Below, one piece after another: positions 43,286-52,349 of a stretch of DNA of 64,000 nt. The notes under the pieces were generated by a model, which did no database searches, was not told where the DNA came from, and saw only the letters and a program-made list of their open reading frames with translations. The translations under genes and the position numbers were made by a program. Each line of letters begins with the position of its first letter. The first letter of the stretch is position 1. Origin of the DNA: CAYPAV01 sp964408805 (lineage in GTDB: Bacteria > Pseudomonadota > Alphaproteobacteria > UBA8366); NCBI GenBank assembly GCA_964408805.1, contig CAYPAV010000007.1, positions 1-64,000 on the forward strand, in the 5' to 3' direction.

Positions 43286-45201
43286 GCCCAGCGCTCCAGC
43301 CAGGCCTGCGCCTGGAGAAGGCCCCAGATGCCGTGCTGGGCATTGTCGCGGCCATCGAGGAAGTGTGTCCAGGCGGCGCGGACGGCGTCGGGCTGGAATA
43401 GACCCTCCTCGGCGAGGCGGGTTTCGTCCAGCAGGGATTCCGCCCAATCGCGAAGCGGGCCGCGCAGCCAGGTATCCAGCGGGACCGCGAAACCCATTTT
43501 CGGCCGCTCGACGAGGGCGCGGGGCACGTGGCGATAACAGATCTCCCGCAACAGCCACTTCGTCGTATCGCCGCGAAGACGCATCCGGGGCGGCAGGGAC
43601 CAGGCGAACTCGACCACCCGGTGGTCCAGCAGCGGCACGCGAACCTCGAGTGCGACAGACATGCTGGCGCGGTCAACCTTGGCAAGGATGTCGTCCGGTA
43701 GGTAGGTCACGGTGTCGAGGAAAGCCATGCGCTCGGAGAAATCCGAAATGTTGGCCGCCGAGCGCCAGGCCTCGGTCGAGAACTCGGTCCCCTCGGTCAG
43801 AAACGCCGCCGGATCGTCCCATTGGCTGGTCAAACGGCGATAGATGTCGTCGGGCGATTGCTGTCGGAAGGCGCCGGCGAGCTTGTGCATCTTGTCACCG
43901 AGCAGGCGGGGGCGCCGGCTGGTGGGAAGCAGGCCGCCGAGACGGTCCCAGCTCCGCGGCGACAGCATCTCGAGGGAGCGCGCGATACCACGCCGCATCC
44001 AGGGCGGGGTTCCCTGCATCCGCCGCCATGCCGCGACGGCCGCGGGATAGCGGTTGTAGCCGAGGAAGACCTCGTCGCCGCCATCGCCGGAGAGCGCCAC
44101 CGTGACGTCCTTCCGCGCTAGTTGGGAGACGAGGCGCGTCGGCAGGGCGGACGAATCGGCGAAGGGCTCGTCATACCATTCGGGGAGTTCGGGGATCAGT
44201 TCCCGCGCCCGGTTCGGCGACAGGTAAAGCTCGGTATGCTCGGCGCCGATATGGCGCGCGACCTCCTTCGCGGCGGCCGCTTCGTCAAATCCCGCCTCGT
44301 CGAAACCGATGGTGAAGGTGCGGATAGGGCGGTCGCTTTCCGCCTGCATCAAGGCGGCGACGGTTGTCGAATCGAGGCCGCCCGAGAGCAGCGCGCCGAC
44401 CGGCACGTCGGCCACCATGCGTCGGCGGACCGCATCGCGGATCAACGCCTCGCCCGCGTCGACCACCACGTCATCCGGCGCTTCGCCGCGCGCCTGGAGG
44501 GCGATATCCGCCATGCTCCAATATCGCTCGACCCGAGGTGCTTCACCGGAACGATAGGAGAGAAGGCTTCCCGGCGGCAGTTTCAGGATATCCCGATAGA
44601 TCGAGCGCGGCGCGGGCACGTAATTGAAGCGGAGATAGCTCGCCAACGCGTCGCGATCGATCTCGGGATGCCAACCGTCGGCCTTGCGCAGCGCCTTCAA
44701 TTCCGAGCCGAAAAGGAATCGGTCGCCGGCCAATCCGAAATAAAGCGGCTTGATCCCAAGACGATCCCGGGCGAGCCAGAGACGCCGTTCCGTGCGGTCC
44801 CAGAGCGCCAACGCGAACATGCCGATCAATCGCTCGATCGTCGCCGCGACACCCCAGACGGCGCAGGCCTCCAAGATCACCTCCGTGTCCGAACGGCCGC
44901 GGAAGGTCAGTCCCGCCGCTTCGAGTTCGGCCCTGAGTTCCTGAAAGTTATAGACCTCGCCGTTAAAGACGATAACGAACCGTTCATTGCCGGAGACCAT
45001 CGGCTGGTGACCGCCGGGTGTTAGATCGATGATCGAAAGACGGCGAAAGCCAAGTGCGATTCCCGCCTCCGGATCGGTCCATTGCCCGCCCGTATCGGGA
45101 CCGCGATGGCGCAGCGAATCCGCCATGCGGCGCGCCTGAACGGCCAGTGCGTTGCCGTCGAGCGTGCCCGAGAGATCAATCAGACCGGCAATGCCGCACA
45201 T
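43282..45201 (-). CDS. asnB: Asparagine synthase (glutamine-hydrolysing)
   Basis: 639 residues from the ATG at 45201, so that Cys2 (MCGIAGLIDLSG) is the N-terminal nucleophile of the class II glutaminase domain (residues about 2-200). The synthetase domain has the ATP pyrophosphatase loop LLSGGLDSTTVAAL. Its placement one gene ahead of a glycosyltransferase is typical of exosortase/capsule loci, where such enzymes may amidate a polysaccharide sugar acid rather than aspartate. That is inference. A 363-nt intergenic region lies upstream. Confidence 0.92.
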   Translation of the reverse strand: MCGIAGLIDLSGTLDGNALAVQARRMADSLRHRGPDTGGQWTDPEAGIALGFRRLSIIDLTPGGHQPMVSGNERFVIVFNGEVYNFQELRAELEAAGLTFRGRSDTEVILEACAVWGVAATIERLIGMFALALWDRTERRLWLARDRLGIKPLYFGLAGDRFLFGSELKALRKADGWHPEIDRDALASYLRFNYVPAPRSIYRDILKLPPGSLLSYRSGEAPRVERYWSMADIALQARGEAPDDVVVDAGEALIRDAVRRRMVADVPVGALLSGGLDSTTVAALMQAESDRPIRTFTIGFDEAGFDEAAAAKEVARHIGAEHTELYLSPNRARELIPELPEWYDEPFADSSALPTRLVSQLARKDVTVALSGDGGDEVFLGYNRYPAAVAAWRRMQGTPPWMRRGIARSLEMLSPRSWDRLGGLLPTSRRPRLLGDKMHKLAGAFRQQSPDDIYRRLTSQWDDPAAFLTEGTEFSTEAWRSAANISDFSERMAFLDTVTYLPDDILAKVDRASMSVALEVRVPLLDHRVVEFAWSLPPRMRLRGDTTKWLLREICYRHVPRALVERPKMGFAVPLDTWLRGPLRDWAESLLDETRLAEEGLFQPDAVRAAWTHFLDGRDNAQHGIWGLLQAQAWLERWA

Positions 45202-45564
45202 CTCGTCTGTCCTGGCCGTCCCGTTTCGCGGCACTTTAGGGAGGCCGCCGATGTGACGCAAACGGTGCGGGTAGCTTTGGGGCGGGAGAGCCTTGCTCCT
45301 CCGGGGCGGGAATTCGGCAGTCGTACGGCATCCCGATGTGCGACCAAACGTCTCAGTACGATGTTGGTGCTCGGGAGGTAGTATTTTTTTCAGGGAGCAT
45401 GGAAACCCACGAGGGGTAGGGTTGAATTTCAAACATTCGTTAATTTGATTGCACTAGAGTTGCAATTGCGATTGGCTGTAGCTATATTTGCGAAAGAGAA
45501 CTATTCGCAATTACGGGTCGAGGCTAAAAGAACAATGGCGGAAATAGCGGGGAAGCAGTTGAAA
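45202..45564. other. Divergent promoter region between asnB and the iron-binding-protein gene
   Basis: 363 nt with no convincing ORF other than an upstream in-frame extension of the binding-protein gene. Its right part (45430-45520) is AT-rich and contains a perfect inverted repeat at 45488-45510. No tRNA or riboswitch recognised. Confidence 0.6.
45488..45510. promoter_or_regulatory. Inverted repeat TTGCGAA-N9-TTCGCAA, possible operator
   Basis: Perfect 7-bp arms (45488-45494 and 45504-45510) around 9 nt, located 54 nt upstream of the chosen start of the iron-type binding protein. It is not a standard Fur, Irr or RirA box as I know them. Because the frame is open through it, it lies upstream of the coding region only if the start at 45565 (or 45535) is right. 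Confidence 0.4.
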
Positions 45565-46602
45565 ATGCGTACGATGTTGCGGCGATGGGGGGGCGTTCTG
45601 GTTGCGTCGGGCTTGTTCATGAGTATGGGCACGCCCTCGGCGATGGCGGCGGAGGAGGTCAACCTATACTCCTATCGCCAGCCGTTCCTGATCGAGCCTT
45701 TTCTGAAGGAGTTCACCAAACGAACGAGAATCCAAGTCAATGTGGTCTTCGCGAAGAAGGGCATGCTGGAACGATTGAAACGAGAAGGCCGCAACACGCC
45801 GGCCGACGCCATTCTGACCACCGACATTTCGCGCCTGACCGCGCATGCCGCTGCGGGGCTGCTGCAACCGATTAAATCGTCGGTGGTGGAAGCGAACGTG
45901 CCCCCGGCCTATCGCGATCCGGCGGGGCTTTGGGTCGGCCTGACGTTGCGGGCGCGTCTTCTCGCGGTCTCGCGCGAGCGGGTGAAGGCGGACGCCATCA
46001 AACGTTACGAGGATTTGGCGAAACCGGAGTGGAAGGAACGAATTTGCGTCCGCAAGGGGGGGCATGTCTATAACCGGGCCCTGGTCGCCTCGTTGATCGC
46101 GCATCACGGTACGGCCGACGCGGAAGCGCTGGTCCGCAAGATCGTCGGAAATTTTGCGCGGAAGCCCCAGGGCAATGACCGTGCGCAGGCGAAGGCGGTC
46201 TTCGAAGGGGTCTGCGATGTCGCGATCATCAACAACTACTACTTCGGCAAAATGAAGTTCAACGCGAAGAAACCCGAGCAACAAAAATGGGCCGCGGCGC
46301 TTCGGCTCGTCTTCCCAAACCAGGGGGATCGCGGAACACATGTAAATGTCTCCGGTGCCGCCGTGACCAAGCATGCCAAACATACGAAGAACGCGGTCAA
46401 GCTGATCGAGTTCTTGACCGACATGTTCGCGCAGGACCTCTACGCCGCGCAAAACTATGAGTATCCAGTCAACGCGAAGGTCGCCTGGAGCAAGGAAATC
46501 GCGAGTTGGGGACGCTTCAAGGCGGACGGTTTGAGCCTGTCCAAGATCGCCAAATTTAGCCCCGCGGCGCAGAAATTGGTCGATCGGGTTGGGTGGCGTT
46601 AG
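45565..46602 (+). CDS. Fe(3+)-type ABC transporter periplasmic binding protein (FbpA/FutA-like)
   Basis: 345 residues from the ATG at 45565 with GGGGAAG upstream; an ATG at 45535 is an alternative. The signal peptide RRWGGVLVASGLFMSMGTPSAMA ends at AMA-AEE. EVNLYSYRQPFLIEPFLKEFTKRTRIQVNVVF is the family's first domain, and INNYYFGKM supplies the tandem tyrosines that bind ferric iron. It captures iron in the periplasm for the permease encoded 122 nt downstream. Confidence 0.9.
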   Translation: MRTMLRRWGGVLVASGLFMSMGTPSAMAAEEVNLYSYRQPFLIEPFLKEFTKRTRIQVNVVFAKKGMLERLKREGRNTPADAILTTDISRLTAHAAAGLLQPIKSSVVEANVPPAYRDPAGLWVGLTLRARLLAVSRERVKADAIKRYEDLAKPEWKERICVRKGGHVYNRALVASLIAHHGTADAEALVRKIVGNFARKPQGNDRAQAKAVFEGVCDVAIINNYYFGKMKFNAKKPEQQKWAAALRLVFPNQGDRGTHVNVSGAAVTKHAKHTKNAVKLIEFLTDMFAQDLYAAQNYEYPVNAKVAWSKEIASWGRFKADGLSLSKIAKFSPAAQKLVDRVGWR

Positions 46603-46623
46603 GCAAGGCATCGCCTTCCTTCG

Positions 46624-46638
46624 CGGCAAAATTTGCCG
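46624..46638. promoter_or_regulatory. Short palindrome between binding protein and permease genes
   Basis: CGGCAAA-A-TTTGCCG, a 7-bp perfect inverted repeat 22 nt after the binding-protein stop. It could be an operator, or a small hairpin that sets the ratio of the two gene products. There is no T-run, so it is not a clear terminator. Confidence 0.3.
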
Positions 46639-46724
46639 ACCCGCGCTGCCTTCGTTCTTTGACAAGACGGCGCGAGTCCGGGAGAAACGAGCGGATTCGA
46701 ACGGTTTGAGGAATTAATTTCCCC

Positions 46725-48428
46725 ATGGACCGGGCAGAAATTACCGCCCCCGGCGGACGCCTCACGGTTCAAAAGGCGCGAACCTGGACCGACGCCTGGA
46801 CGCTTGGCGTTCTTCTGGTGGCGTTCGTCGTGGCGATGCCGCTGGCGGCCGTGCTGTGGATCGCGATCTCGCCGGAAACCGAACTCTGGCGCCATCTTAT
46901 CGAGACGGTGCTCTGGCTCTATATTGGCAATACGCTGGCACTCGGTGCGGGCGTTGCCGTCGGCACCGCCGTGATTGGCGTCTCGGGTGCGTGGCTCGTC
47001 ACCATGTGCCGGTTCCCGGGACGGCGGGTCTTCGAATGGGCGTTGCTGGTCCCGCTCGCGGTGCCGACCTACGTCATCGCCTATACCTACACCGACATTC
47101 TCGAATATGCGGGACCGGTCCAGGGGGCGTTGCGCGCGCTCTTCGGATGGCAATCGGCGCGGGACTACTGGTTCCCCGAAATACGCAGTCTCGGTGGTGC
47201 GATCGTCGTCTTCTCGCTTGTCCTATATCCTTATGTCTATCTGCTCGCCCGCGCCGCCTTCCTCGCTCAATCGATCGCCGTGATCGAGGTCAGCCGGACC
47301 CTCGGGCGGACGGCTTGGGGCGCCTTTCGCACCGTCGCCTTGCCGATGGCGCGGCCGTCGCTCGTCATCGGGCTGGCGCTGGTGTTGATGGAGACCTTGA
47401 ACGATTTCGGCGCGGTCGAATATTTCGCGGTACCGACCTTGACGCTTGGCATCTTCAATGTCTGGCTCGGGATGAACAGTATCGAGGGTGCGGCTCAACT
47501 CGCATCGGTGCTGCTCGTTTTCGTCATGGTGCTGATCGGCTTGGAGCGGGCCCAACGCGGCGGCCGCGGCTTCCAGGAAGCGCGTGCACGGTTCAATTCT
47601 CTGCCCGGCTACGAATTGACCGGCGGTCGCGCCGTTCTTGCGGTTCTCGTCTGCGGCCTGCCGATCGCACTTGGGTTCCTGTTGCCAGGCGGTGTTTTGC
47701 TCGGCTACGCGGTCACCTTCTATCAGGACACGCTGGAGCAGGATGTACTCGGCTTCGCCATGAATAGCGTATTCCTCTCGGGCATGGCGGCATTGACGGC
47801 CGTCGCCATGGCGACCTTCATGGCCTATGCATTGCGGCTCAAGGGAAGCCCGCTGATGCGCGCGATGGCCTGGGTCGCGAGCCTCGGTTATGGGGTGCCG
47901 GGGGCGGTGCTTGCTGTGGGCGCGGTGATTCCGCTGACCTGGTTCGACAATTCGCTCGATGCTTTTCTACGCGCAACGATCGGAATATCGAGCGGTTTGC
48001 TGGTCACCGGATCCGTTGTCGCGGTGATCGTCGGTTATGTCGTCCGCTTCCTTGCACTTTCTTTTGGAACGATAGAGGCCGGTCTCGCCAAGGTAACGAT
48101 GAACATGGACGATGCCGCGCGAAGCCTTGGCCACCGGCCGCCTCGGGTGCTCAGGCTGATCCATATTCCGATGCTGCGGGGCAGTCTGTTGACGGCGGCG
48201 CTCTTGGTCTTTGTCGACGGCATGAAGGAGCTGCCGATGACGCTCCTGCTGCGGCCCTTCAATTTCGAGACGCTGGCGACCTTCGTCTATCAGTTCGCAA
48301 GCGACGAACTGCTGGAGGAATGCGCGCTGGCCGCATTGGCCATCGTCGTCGTGGGGATTGGTCCGGTGATCGTGCTGTCGGCCGCGATCCGGGGTTCGCG
48401 GCCGGGCAGCGAAGCGGGCGGCGGGTGA
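46725..48428 (+). CDS. Iron ABC transporter permease (FbpB-like, fused two-half)
   Basis: 567 residues, with about 12 membrane helices in two similar halves. Each half has the EAA loop that docks the ATPase: VIEVSRTLGRTAWGAFRTVALPMARPSL near residue 190, and MDDAARSLGHRPPRVLRLIHIPMLRGSL near residue 460. It moves Fe(3+) across the inner membrane with the binding protein at 45565. No ATP-binding subunit follows; the next gene is convergent (leucine dehydrogenase), so the ATPase is encoded elsewhere. Confidence 0.9.
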   Translation: MDRAEITAPGGRLTVQKARTWTDAWTLGVLLVAFVVAMPLAAVLWIAISPETELWRHLIETVLWLYIGNTLALGAGVAVGTAVIGVSGAWLVTMCRFPGRRVFEWALLVPLAVPTYVIAYTYTDILEYAGPVQGALRALFGWQSARDYWFPEIRSLGGAIVVFSLVLYPYVYLLARAAFLAQSIAVIEVSRTLGRTAWGAFRTVALPMARPSLVIGLALVLMETLNDFGAVEYFAVPTLTLGIFNVWLGMNSIEGAAQLASVLLVFVMVLIGLERAQRGGRGFQEARARFNSLPGYELTGGRAVLAVLVCGLPIALGFLLPGGVLLGYAVTFYQDTLEQDVLGFAMNSVFLSGMAALTAVAMATFMAYALRLKGSPLMRAMAWVASLGYGVPGAVLAVGAVIPLTWFDNSLDAFLRATIGISSGLLVTGSVVAVIVGYVVRFLALSFGTIEAGLAKVTMNMDDAARSLGHRPPRVLRLIHIPMLRGSLLTAALLVFVDGMKELPMTLLLRPFNFETLATFVYQFASDELLEECALAALAIVVVGIGPVIVLSAAIRGSRPGSEAGGG

Positions 48429-48432
48429 GGCG

Positions 48433-49479
48433 TCAGGCGGCTTCCTTGACGCGGAAGCGATCCTCCGCCACACGGTCGGCGGCAATATGCGTCGGCAGGT
48501 TCCGGCCGCGAGCCCGGCCGTAGATCGTCGTCAGCGTATCGTGGATACGGCCGACATGGGCGTATGCCGCGTCGCGATCATAGGCGCCGCAATATTCGTA
48601 ATAGATGTTGATGACGCCGCCGGCGTTGATCGCGTAATCGGGCGCGTAGAGTATGCCCTTTTCCTTGAGAAGCGAGCCGTGGCGGTCCTCGGCGAGTTGG
48701 TTGTTGGCCGATCCGGCGACGATCTTCGCCTTCAGGCGGCCGATCGTGTCGTCGTTGATGACGGCGCCGAGCGCACAGGGCGCGAACAGATCGACATCGA
48801 GATCGTAAATCGCATTAATGGCAACCGGTGTGGCGCCAAGACGACGACGGGCGCGGTCGAGCCGCTTGTCCTCGACGTCTGTCACCCAAAGCACGGCGCC
48901 CGAATCGGACAAATGCCGCGCCAGATGCCAGCCCACATTGCCGATGCCTTGCAATGCAACCTTGAGGCCCTTCAAATCATCGCGTCCCAAGCGTTCGCGA
49001 ACCGAGGCCTGGATGCCTCGGAAGGCGCCCCAGGCCGTGGCCGGGGAGGGATCGCCGCTGCCGCCATCCTCGAGCCCGGCGACAAAGGGCGTTTCCTGGC
49101 GCATGACCGACATGTCGGCGGGACAGGTGCCGACATCTTCGGCGATGATATAGCGGCCGTCGAGCGCTTGGACGAAACGCCCCATGGCGCGCAGCAGCGT
49201 GTCCGACTTGACCGTTGCCGAATCGCCGATAATAACCGACTTGCCGCCGCCAAACGGAAGCTCGGCGAGCGCGTTCTTGTAAGTCATGCCGCGCGAGAGG
49301 CGGAGCACATCGTTCAACGCGGCCTCTTCATCGGCGTAGGGCCAGATGCGACAACCCCCGAGGGCGGGGCCCCGGCTGGTGTCGTGAAGGGCGATGATCG
49401 CCGTCAATCCGGTGTCCGGATCGTCCGCGCGAAGCACGCGCTCGTAATCGGCGATGGGTGCGAATTCGGTAATTTTCAT
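48433..49479 (-). CDS. Leu/Phe/Val/Glu-type amino acid dehydrogenase
   Basis: 348 residues. GPALGGCRIWPYADEEAALNDVLRLSRGMTYKNALAELPFGGGKSVI is the signature of leucine/phenylalanine dehydrogenases, with the catalytic Lys in both GMTYKNAL and GGGK. The NAD-fold loop is LQGIGNVGWHLARHL. It deaminates a branched or aromatic amino acid to the 2-oxo acid with NAD. Monocistronic, convergent with the permease. Confidence 0.9.
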   Translation of the reverse strand: MKITEFAPIADYERVLRADDPDTGLTAIIALHDTSRGPALGGCRIWPYADEEAALNDVLRLSRGMTYKNALAELPFGGGKSVIIGDSATVKSDTLLRAMGRFVQALDGRYIIAEDVGTCPADMSVMRQETPFVAGLEDGGSGDPSPATAWGAFRGIQASVRERLGRDDLKGLKVALQGIGNVGWHLARHLSDSGAVLWVTDVEDKRLDRARRRLGATPVAINAIYDLDVDLFAPCALGAVINDDTIGRLKAKIVAGSANNQLAEDRHGSLLKEKGILYAPDYAINAGGVINIYYEYCGAYDRDAAYAHVGRIHDTLTTIYGRARGRNLPTHIAADRVAEDRFRVKEAA

Positions 49480-49689
49480 GGCGTTTCCTTTCCGCCTCGA
49501 TTCAAGATCAAGGTATGCAAGTATTTTGCCATAAATTTCGTCTATTTTGTGGCGGAATTCCCTAATTATTTAAAAAAGACAATAAGTTAGGGTATGATTC
49601 CGATATTCGAAAATAAGTATGCCGAATGGCCCGGTTCGTGAAATTTTATTACCCGGCGACCATGTCTCGCCGTTGGCTTCGCTGAATTC
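49480..49689. other. AT-rich island D upstream of the leucine dehydrogenase-like gene
   Basis: A/T-rich from about 49500 to 49640, with TAATTATTT at 49563-49571. It holds the promoter of the minus-strand dehydrogenase and the 3' end of the cyclase transcript. No gene seen. Confidence 0.5.
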
Positions 49690-49723
49690 AAAAAAACGGG
49701 AGTCGGCGGTGGGCCGACTCCCG
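49690..49723 (-). terminator. Rho-independent terminator of the exported cyclase gene
   Basis: An 11-bp perfect stem (49697-49707 with 49713-49723, CGGGAGTCGGC/GCCGACTCCCG) with a 5-nt loop, followed on the minus strand by seven T residues (49696-49690). It lies 23 nt past the cyclase stop. Confidence 0.92.
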
Positions 49724-49745
49724 CTGGATTTATCTGTTCATGGTT

Positions 49746-50816
49746 TTAGTACAGCGCCACCGGATTCCCCGGAGATCCGGTTCCGCCCTTGATCTTCAGC
49801 GGCGACCAGACGAACAGGAACTCGTAAGCCTTGTCCTTGACGAGCTGCGTCAGGTCCATGTTCTCGATGTTCCAGATGCCGCTTCGGGTCATCATCTTGA
49901 TATGGCATTCGAAGGGCTGTGCTTTCTCGCCGGCGAAGCCCGGACCCACGGCCTCCGAGGGCCAGGTATCGGCACCCCAGAGGATGATCTTCCGGGAGAC
50001 CATATATTCACACGCCGAGATACCGAATCCCGGTGCGCCGGAATTGAAATGGGCGGTCAGCTTGGCTTTCTGCGCGGCATCGAACAGGTCCCACTTGGTG
50101 GGATGCCAAAGATTGCCGTGGCCGGTATGGAGGAACACGCAGTCCCCCTCGCCGATGGGGGCGATGCCCTGCCGTTTTACGATCGCCTTGACGTCCGCTT
50201 CCGTGATGATGCCGGGATCGCCCTGGCCGACTTTCTGGGGAATCGGCAACTGGTCGGTGCCGCGATACGCCGCCGCGTCCAACAACACGCCGCGACAGAC
50301 ATAGCCGATTTTCGCGACATGCTCGACGCCCAACGGTCCCATGCCGTAAGCGTTGATATTGCCGTCCTTGAGAAAACGGCCGTTGTAGAAATAGTGCCCC
50401 TTCGACGTGGTCACGCCGATATGCCCGGGCCCGTCGAATTGGGTTCCGATCTGGCCGATCTCCGTCGATAGGAACTCATCGTTATAGACCAGCGCCTGTG
50501 GGCCGAACGGACCGCCCGTCGGCAAACCGGGAATGGTCATGCGCCAGCCGCGGGTCCCGAAAGCGGGTGCGTCGTGGGAATAGACCTTGCCCAAGGTCGC
50601 GACCTTGCCCCGCTTCACCAGCTTGGCGGCCTTCAGGACCATGGCGGCGGTCGTGCGGTTGACGGCCCCCGCCTTGTCGTCCTTGCCCCATTCGCCGGGC
50701 GCCCATTTTTCCTTTAGCGGTTGATCGTTCACCGCCATCGCCGTCCCAACCGTCATGGAGAGCGCGGCCACCGCGCCGAAGACCGGCCCGGCCACATATT
50801 TGATAATACGTACCAT
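49746..50816 (-). CDS. Exported cyclase-family (kynurenine formamidase-like) hydrolase
   Basis: 356 residues. A signal peptide (about 1-28, VFGAVAALSMTVGTAMA-V) directs it to the periplasm. PF04199-type cyclase fold. GTQFDGPGHIG stands where the family motif HxGTHxDxPxH lies, with Gln for the first His, so the metal site is altered but not lost. A later HTGHGNLW supplies another His pair. Relatives hydrolyse formamides or lactam-like rings (kynurenine formamidase, isatin hydrolase). Monocistronic with its own terminator. Confidence 0.83.
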   Translation of the reverse strand: MVRIIKYVAGPVFGAVAALSMTVGTAMAVNDQPLKEKWAPGEWGKDDKAGAVNRTTAAMVLKAAKLVKRGKVATLGKVYSHDAPAFGTRGWRMTIPGLPTGGPFGPQALVYNDEFLSTEIGQIGTQFDGPGHIGVTTSKGHYFYNGRFLKDGNINAYGMGPLGVEHVAKIGYVCRGVLLDAAAYRGTDQLPIPQKVGQGDPGIITEADVKAIVKRQGIAPIGEGDCVFLHTGHGNLWHPTKWDLFDAAQKAKLTAHFNSGAPGFGISACEYMVSRKIILWGADTWPSEAVGPGFAGEKAQPFECHIKMMTRSGIWNIENMDLTQLVKDKAYEFLFVWSPLKIKGGTGSPGNPVALY

Positions 50817-50898
50817 GGTGTTGTCCTCCCTCGGTTATGTGTTTTTGAGTTCGCGCCCTTGATCCTGCCGAGTCGCGGATCGGAAAACAACCGGCGAA

Positions 50899-52248
50899 CT
50901 ATTGCAATCGGTAAATTCGGGCGGCGTTCGAGCGGCCGATTTTCCGCGCGATGACGGGGGGGAGGCGGCTTACCATCGCCCAGGTGTCGGCGAATGACGC
51001 GGCCCCGCCCGGTTCTTTGCCGGAAGGCCCAACGAATTCGTCGCTGCCGACCATGACGCGATCCTGATGTTCGTCGATGAGTTTCAGCCAATCCGGGTGG
51101 ATCGCGCCCTCGGTATCGACGATCCGGTTCGGCATTCGCCCGCCGCCGCCGACCTGATGTGTCCGGCGTTCGACGCGGAGGGAAAGAAAGAGGTTCTCAT
51201 GCCGGCGAAGCAGCCGGTCCAGGAGCCGGGGTGTCATTTGCCCCACATTGTCCCAGCCGATGTGCTGCCAAACGATCCGCGCCCCGCGATTGTGGGCGAG
51301 GAGCGCCTCGAGGCCGGGGATCGTGGCCGTTAGTTGCTCGGGGTTCTTATCGCAGGCCCGTCGCAGGTTCTCGGGCATTGGTCCCGGATGTTCGATCGCT
51401 TCCATATGCAGGCCGATCGGGACATCCGATTTCGCCGCCACATCCGCCAGACGCAGGAATAAGGGATGATCGGCGGGCGCATATTTGAACGAATGACGCT
51501 GGGTCATGCACAAATGGTAGGAAATCATTTCGCCGAACCCGCGCGCCCCTTCGGCGATCAGCTTTTCAGCTCGCGAGACGAATTCCTCGGCATCCGAATC
51601 CGAAACGGCGTCGGGCGCCGTTGACAGGAGCACCGACCCCAGGGTCGCCCCGCCCGCCATCAGGAATAGCCGGCCGGGTTGGCTTCGAACTGCATCGCGC
51701 ATGCCGGCATAATCCTCTTCCGGCGACTGTCGGGTTGACGGAACGACCACGACCAATGCCTTTTGGAGGCCGTAGGCATCCATCCGCGTAACCAATCTCT
51801 CCGCCGCCTCTCGCAGATTGGCAGCCATGTCCGGGGGCCCGTCTCCACCCCCTTGATTGGCGAACCCGCCACTACCACGGAGTGCCACATCCAGACCGAT
51901 TGGATGCAGATGCGTATGCGTATCGAGATAGCGCCACGCGGGCGAAGCCGGACGGGCCAACTCGGGCGGGGGTGACGGTTTGCCCCGGCGGCGTTGCCGG
52001 GACGGACCGCGGTCGCCGCGATTGCGGCGCCCTTGTCGAAACTCCTGATGTGTCAGGAAACCATCACCATCGCTATCCAGTCGGTCGAATACCGGCGGCG
52101 GACCGGGAAACTCCCGGCGCGACAATCGGTCGTCGCCGTCTCGGTCGTGCATGATGATCGGATTTTGAGCAATTGCCTCCGGCACCAAGCCAAAAAACAC
52201 GGTCAGGGCGGAAAGGCAGAATACGAGCCGGCGTATCTCTCTTGCCAT
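50899..52248 (-). CDS. Exported amidohydrolase-2-type enzyme with N-terminal EF-hand pair
   Basis: 449 residues. A signal peptide (about 1-27) is followed by two EF-hand loops, DRDGDDRLSRRE (35-46) and DSDGDGFLTHQE (58-69), then an Arg-rich linker (about 71-92). A TIM-barrel amidohydrolase follows, with YLDTHTHLHP (HxH metal pair), IVWQHIGWD (His) and VMVGSDEF (Asp). So calcium-type and catalytic metal sites sit in one periplasmic chain. The substrate is unknown; the amidohydrolase-2 group includes decarboxylases and lactonases. It is 82 nt upstream of the exported cyclase on the same strand. Confidence 0.82.
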   Translation of the reverse strand: MAREIRRLVFCLSALTVFFGLVPEAIAQNPIIMHDRDGDDRLSRREFPGPPPVFDRLDSDGDGFLTHQEFRQGRRNRGDRGPSRQRRRGKPSPPPELARPASPAWRYLDTHTHLHPIGLDVALRGSGGFANQGGGDGPPDMAANLREAAERLVTRMDAYGLQKALVVVVPSTRQSPEEDYAGMRDAVRSQPGRLFLMAGGATLGSVLLSTAPDAVSDSDAEEFVSRAEKLIAEGARGFGEMISYHLCMTQRHSFKYAPADHPLFLRLADVAAKSDVPIGLHMEAIEHPGPMPENLRRACDKNPEQLTATIPGLEALLAHNRGARIVWQHIGWDNVGQMTPRLLDRLLRRHENLFLSLRVERRTHQVGGGGRMPNRIVDTEGAIHPDWLKLIDEHQDRVMVGSDEFVGPSGKEPGGAASFADTWAMVSRLPPVIARKIGRSNAARIYRLQ

Positions 52249-52349
52249 GATCGGTCCGATATCCGGTTCCTCGACTGACTAGGATAACACAATCCCAGCC
52301 TTCGGTTTCTGCTTGAAGATACCGCTCGATTAGTGGCGTGTTCTCCATC

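Noticed and set aside
46685..46710. GGATTCGAAC, which looks like a tRNA T-loop
   Set aside because: No acceptor, anticodon or D-arm can be built around it; it lies in the leader of the permease gene.
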